DNA from: Rhodopila globiformis
GTDB taxonomy: Bacteria; Pseudomonadota; Alphaproteobacteria; Acetobacterales; Acetobacteraceae
Assembly: GCF_002937115.1 (NCBI RefSeq)
Contig: NZ_NHRY01000269.1
Coordinates: 62,001 to 126,000, forward strand
DNA length: 64,000 bases
Direction of reading: 5' to 3'
This document shows, piece by piece, positions 60,854 to 64,000 of this stretch (within the stretch, counting starts at the first letter, position 1; every line of letters begins with the position of its first letter). The position numbers were made by a program, and so were the translations under genes. A model generated the notes under the pieces. That model saw nothing but the letters and a program-made list of their open reading frames with translations. It was not told where the DNA came from and ran no database searches.

Positions 60854-62842
60854 CTACTCGCCAGCCACCGGAAGGACCCGCGGCTCGACCCGCCGGGCAC
60901 GGCTTGCGACACCGACGCGCCAACGGCGGTCGCTCAGGCTCACCATGCCACCGAACGCCATGACCACCGCTCCTATCCAGATCCACGGCACCAGCGGCTT
61001 CCAGTAGACCCGGACCGTCCAGTCGCCTTTCGTATCGGATTCGCCCAGCGCGACATAAAGATCCGCCAGCAGGTTGGTGCGGATTGACGTTTCGCTTGTG
61101 GTCTGCTTCTGCACCGGGAAATAGCGCCGCTCGGGGTGCATGTACCGGATCAGGTTGCCGTCGCGGGTCACCCGGATCGTCGCATCGTCAGCGATATAAT
61201 TTGGCCCCGGCAGGCGATCGACATGCTCCAGCGTCACCTGATAGCCGGCGAGCGAAATGCTGCCGCCGGGCTTGACAATCTCGATCGCCTCCCGGTCGAA
61301 TGCCGAGGCCGAGAATCCGGCGACCGAGATAGCAAGGCCGAGATGCGCAAGCGTCATGCCGTAGGCGGACCGCGGCAGATGCACCGCCCGCCGCAGGCTG
61401 TCGGCGGCGGGGATGCGGAACAGCCGCACCCGCTCGGCGAGTTCGGTCAGCACCGCGGTGAACAGCCAGGCCGACAGGCCCAGCCCGAACACCGCCATGA
61501 CCGGCCCGCCATGTGTGACGTAAAAGGCGGCCAGAACGACCAGGCCGGTGGCGATGTAGGCCGCCCACAGCCGCTGCAGCGCCCCCAGCAGGTCGCCGCG
61601 CTTCCAGGCCAGCAACGGACCGACGCCGACGGCCAGCAGCATCGGGATCATCATCGGCACAAAGCTGCGGTTGAAGAACGGAAACCCGACCGACAGCTTC
61701 GGCCCGCCCATCGCGTCGAGGAACAGCGGATACAGCGTGCCCAGGAACACCGTGGCGCACCCGCAGGACAACAGCAGGTTGTTCAGCACCAGCGAGCCTT
61801 CACGCGAAATCGGCGCGAACAGCCCGCCGCCCTTCAGCGCCGGCGCCCGCACCGCATACAGCGTCAGCGACCCGCCGATGGCCACCACCAGCAGCAGCAG
61901 GATGAACATGCCACGCGACGGGTCGGTGGCGAAGGCGTGCACCGAGGTCAGCACCCCCGAACGCACCAGGAATGTGCCGACCAAAGAGAGCGAGAAGGTA
62001 ATGATGCACAGCAGGATGGTCCAGGTCTTCAGCGTATCCCGCTTCTCCACCACGATGGAGGAATGGATCAGCGCCGTGCCGACCAGCCAGGGCATGAACG
62101 AGGCATTCTCGACCGGATCCCAGAACCACCAGCCGCCCCAGCCCAGCGTGTAGTACGACCACCACGAGCCCATGGCGATGCCGATCGTCAGGAAGCACCA
62201 CGAGGCCAGGGTCCACGGCCGCACCCAGCGCGCCCAGGCGGCATCCACCCGGCCCTCGATCAGCGCCGCGACGGCGAAGGAGAAGGCGACCGAGAAGCCG
62301 ACATAGCCCAGGTAAAGGAACGGCGGATGGAACGCCAGGCCCGGGTCCTGCAGCACCGGATTCATGCCCTGGCCGTTCGGCGCGGCGGGGAAGGTGCGCA
62401 GGAACGGATTGGAGGTGAAAAGAATGAACAGCAGGAAACCAACGCCGATCATGCCCTGCACCGACAGCACCCGCGCCCGCAGCGCCGGCGGCAGGTTGTC
62501 GGAGAACGTCGCCACCGCCGCGGAGCACAGCGACAGCATGAACACCCACAGGAGCATCGAGCCCTCGTGGTTGCCCCAGACACCGGTGATCTTGTACAGC
62601 AGCGGCTTGTCGGTATGGCTGTTCTGGATGACGTTGATCACCGTGAAGTCGGAGGTGACGTAGGCGTGGATCAGCGACAGCATGGCCAGCGCGATCAGCC
62701 CGAACTCGATCAGCGCGCAGGACCGCGCCACCGCCATCCAGCCGAGATGGCGGCGCGCGGCGCCAATCAGCGGCACGGTTGATTGGACGATCGCGACGAA
62801 CAACGCCAGGATCAGCGCGAAATGGCCAAGCTCAGTGATCAT
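60854..62842 (-). CDS. ccmF: Cytochrome c haem lyase CcmF
   Basis: A 662-residue integral membrane protein with about 15 helices that ligates haem to apocytochrome c, with CcmH and CcmI. The tryptophan-rich haem-handling motif is GWGGWWFWDPVENASFMPWL around residue 240. LYKITGVWGNHEGSMLLWVFML near the N terminus is another family signature. The C-terminal periplasmic domain carries YMHPERRYFPVQKQTTSET. Its start lies about 110 bases after the hemA end, on the same strand. Confidence 0.96.
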   Translation of the reverse strand: MITELGHFALILALFVAIVQSTVPLIGAARRHLGWMAVARSCALIEFGLIALAMLSLIHAYVTSDFTVINVIQNSHTDKPLLYKITGVWGNHEGSMLLWVFMLSLCSAAVATFSDNLPPALRARVLSVQGMIGVGFLLFILFTSNPFLRTFPAAPNGQGMNPVLQDPGLAFHPPFLYLGYVGFSVAFSFAVAALIEGRVDAAWARWVRPWTLASWCFLTIGIAMGSWWSYYTLGWGGWWFWDPVENASFMPWLVGTALIHSSIVVEKRDTLKTWTILLCIITFSLSLVGTFLVRSGVLTSVHAFATDPSRGMFILLLLVVAIGGSLTLYAVRAPALKGGGLFAPISREGSLVLNNLLLSCGCATVFLGTLYPLFLDAMGGPKLSVGFPFFNRSFVPMMIPMLLAVGVGPLLAWKRGDLLGALQRLWAAYIATGLVVLAAFYVTHGGPVMAVFGLGLSAWLFTAVLTELAERVRLFRIPAADSLRRAVHLPRSAYGMTLAHLGLAISVAGFSASAFDREAIEIVKPGGSISLAGYQVTLEHVDRLPGPNYIADDATIRVTRDGNLIRYMHPERRYFPVQKQTTSETSIRTNLLADLYVALGESDTKGDWTVRVYWKPLVPWIWIGAVVMAFGGMVSLSDRRWRVGVASRARRVEPRVLPVAGE

Positions 62843-62898
62843 GCATCAAGGGCCTTTTCCAGTCATTGTGGCCGGCGAGGCTCCCATATGGCATGACG

Positions 62899-62921
62899 GT
62901 TCCCGGCTCAAGGCCGGGAAC
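62899..62921. terminator. Hairpin between hemA and the ccm operon
   Basis: gttcccggc pairs perfectly with gccgggaac around a 5-base loop. It lies 28 bases beyond the hemA stop on the minus strand. A T-run is absent on both strands, so it is a likely but not classical terminator. Confidence 0.5.
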
Positions 62922-62949
62922 GTTACGATGCATTAAGGTAAACCCAAGC

Positions 62950-64000
62950 CTACGCGGCGCGGCGACGTTCCAGCGGAATTATTTTGGACAGCGCATCAAT
63001 CAGCGCCGTCATCATCTCGTCCGTATGCAGCGGGCCGGGGGTGAAACGCAAGCGCTCCTCGCCGCGCGGCACCGTCGGGTAGTTGATCGGCGTGGCATAC
63101 ATGCCGAACTCGTCGAACAGCCGCTGGCTGACCGCCTTGCACAGCGACGCCTCGCCGATATGCAGCGGCACGATGTGGCTGACCGAGGGGATGCGCGGCA
63201 GGCCGGCGGCGTCGAACATCGCCTTCAGCGTCTCGGCGCGCTCGAACAGCTTCGCGCGGCGGGCGTGGTCCTGGCGGATGTGGCGGATGCTGGCCAGCGC
63301 CGCCGCCGCGGTCATCGGCGGGATCGAGGTGGTGAAGATGAAGCCCGACGCGGTGGAGCGGATGAAGTCGATGACGTCGGCATCGCCGGTGACGTAGCCG
63401 CCGTGGGCGCCGATGGCCTTGCCGAGAGTGCCCTCGATGATGTCGATCCGGTGCGCCACGCCATCGCGTTCCGACACGCCGCCGCCGTGCGGGCCGTACA
63501 TGCCGACGGCATGCACCTCGTCGAGGTAGGTCATGGCGCCGTATTTCTCGGCGAGGTCGCAGATCCCGGCGAGGGGGGCGATGTCGGCGTCCATCGAATA
63601 GACGGACTCAAAGGCGATCAGTTTCGGCGCCTCGGCCGGCGCGGCGCGCAGCAGGGATTCCAGGTGATCCAGGTCGTTGTGGCGGAAGATGCTGACCACC
63701 GCCCGCGAGCCCTTGATGCCGGCGATCATTGACGCGTGATTCTTGGCGTCGGAGAAGCACTGCCAGGAGTGGGCGGGGCCGCAGGGCAGGGTGTTCAGGA
63801 TCGTGGACAGCGTCGCCTGGTTGGAGACGTAACCGGAGGTGAAGATCAGTCCCGCTTCCTTGCCGTGCAGGCTGGCGAGTTCGGCTTCCAGTTCGTCGTG
63901 CACCGGGGAGGTGCCGCTGATGTTGCGGGTGCCGCCGGCGCCGGTGCCCATGACCCGGGCTGCCTCGCAGGCCGCCGCCACGGCGACGGGGTGGTTGCCC
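62950..64000 (-). CDS. hemA: 5-aminolevulinate synthase, N-terminal part outside the window
   Basis: About 349 C-terminal residues are present; the frame is open to the right edge, where [18 protein letters not shown] joins on, so the first 60 or so residues are missing. It condenses glycine with succinyl-CoA to 5-aminolevulinate, using PLP (C4 pathway of tetrapyrrole synthesis). The PLP lysine is in [14 protein letters not shown]. Other landmarks are [36 protein letters not shown] and [15 protein letters not shown]. Beside the cytochrome c maturation operon it supports a common demand for haem. The C4 enzyme is typical of alphaproteobacteria. Confidence 0.96.
   Translation of the reverse strand, partial: GNHPVAVAAACEAARVMGTGAGGTRNISGTSPVHDELEAELASLHGKEAGLIFTSGYVSNQATLSTILNTLPCGPAHSWQCFSDAKNHASMIAGIKGSRAVVSIFRHNDLDHLESLLRAAPAEAPKLIAFESVYSMDADIAPLAGICDLAEKYGAMTYLDEVHAVGMYGPHGGGVSERDGVAHRIDIIEGTLGKAIGAHGGYVTGDADVIDFIRSTASGFIFTTSIPPMTAAAALASIRHIRQDHARRAKLFERAETLKAMFDAAGLPRIPSVSHIVPLHIGEASLCKAVSQRLFDEFGMYATPINYPTVPRGEERLRFTPGPLHTDEMMTALIDALSKIIPLERRRAA

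Noticed and set aside
61136-62782. A 548-residue plus-strand frame antisense to ccmF
   Set aside because: Shadow of a highly conserved gene; Gln/Arg/His-rich without motifs.

Overview
The window is one high-GC chromosomal segment with no rRNA, tRNA, CRISPR array or intact transposase that I could see. The gene content points to an alphaproteobacterium. It has a C4-pathway 5-aminolevulinate synthase next to a ccmF-G-H-I cytochrome c maturation operon, an ATP-dependent (class I) benzoyl-CoA reductase, and Hint-domain surface proteins. A facultatively anaerobic, possibly phototrophic member of the Rhodospirillales/Acetobacteraceae (Rhodopila-like) would fit. That placement is inferred from gene content, not from a marker gene.

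Layout. 1-756: the end of a GNAT acetyltransferase and an Rrf2-type regulator. 757-1685: a gene-free stretch holding a palindromic repeat block and then a perfect FNR-type half-site pair. 1648-7121: a tightly packed anaerobic aromatic operon, dch-bcrC-bcrB-bcrA-bcrD, ending in a hairpin. It covers dearomatisation of benzoyl-CoA and hydration of the resulting dienoyl-CoA; the ferredoxin and the later ring-opening enzymes are not here. 7189-8817: a Hint-domain protein.

9753-35297 is an exopolysaccharide locus. It contains a Wzc-type tyrosine autokinase, a WecG-type transferase, two GT2 glycosyltransferases, a polysaccharide deacetylase, a GNAT-like protein, a Wzx flippase, WecB and WecC (UDP-ManNAcA supply), a Wza-like export lipoprotein, an outer-membrane beta-barrel, two alpha/alpha-toroid-like proteins and two related beta-helix proteins. 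One of the beta-helix proteins is a 1142-residue mosaic. Two genes look damaged: an initiating phosphoglycosyltransferase that lacks its catalytic half, and a methyltransferase with altered signature motifs. No Wzy polymerase is evident.

35458-42635 starts with two ordinary enzymes and a molbindin. It then becomes a divergent island around an ArsR repressor that resembles the persulfide-sensing BigR/SqrR group. The island holds a 1-Cys peroxiredoxin, an orphan Rieske protein, an ICMT/PEMT-type membrane protein, a NifX-like protein with a Cys/His tail, cytochrome b561 and a DUF364 protein. Two matching dyads (ACnATAT-N8-AYATnGT) lie in front of its transcription units, so this looks like a small self-contained redox/metal regulon.

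42856-56005 is the most unusual region. A minus-strand row of six genes encodes a class III nucleotide cyclase/ATPase/TPR sensor, an FAD-dependent desaturase-like oxidoreductase, an unknown protein with a C-terminal beta domain, a trans-polyprenyl diphosphate synthase, a 1273-residue protein with two acetoacetate-decarboxylase-like domains, and a saccharopine-dehydrogenase-like reductase. A paralogue of the unknown protein faces the operon from its far end. I read it as a candidate isoprenoid-derived metabolite pathway that I do not recognise as described.

56458-64000 is housekeeping: a BolA-like protein, an Lrp/AsnC regulator, a DUF2283 protein, a ribbon-helix-helix protein, ccmFGHI and the C-terminal part of hemA, which runs off the right edge.
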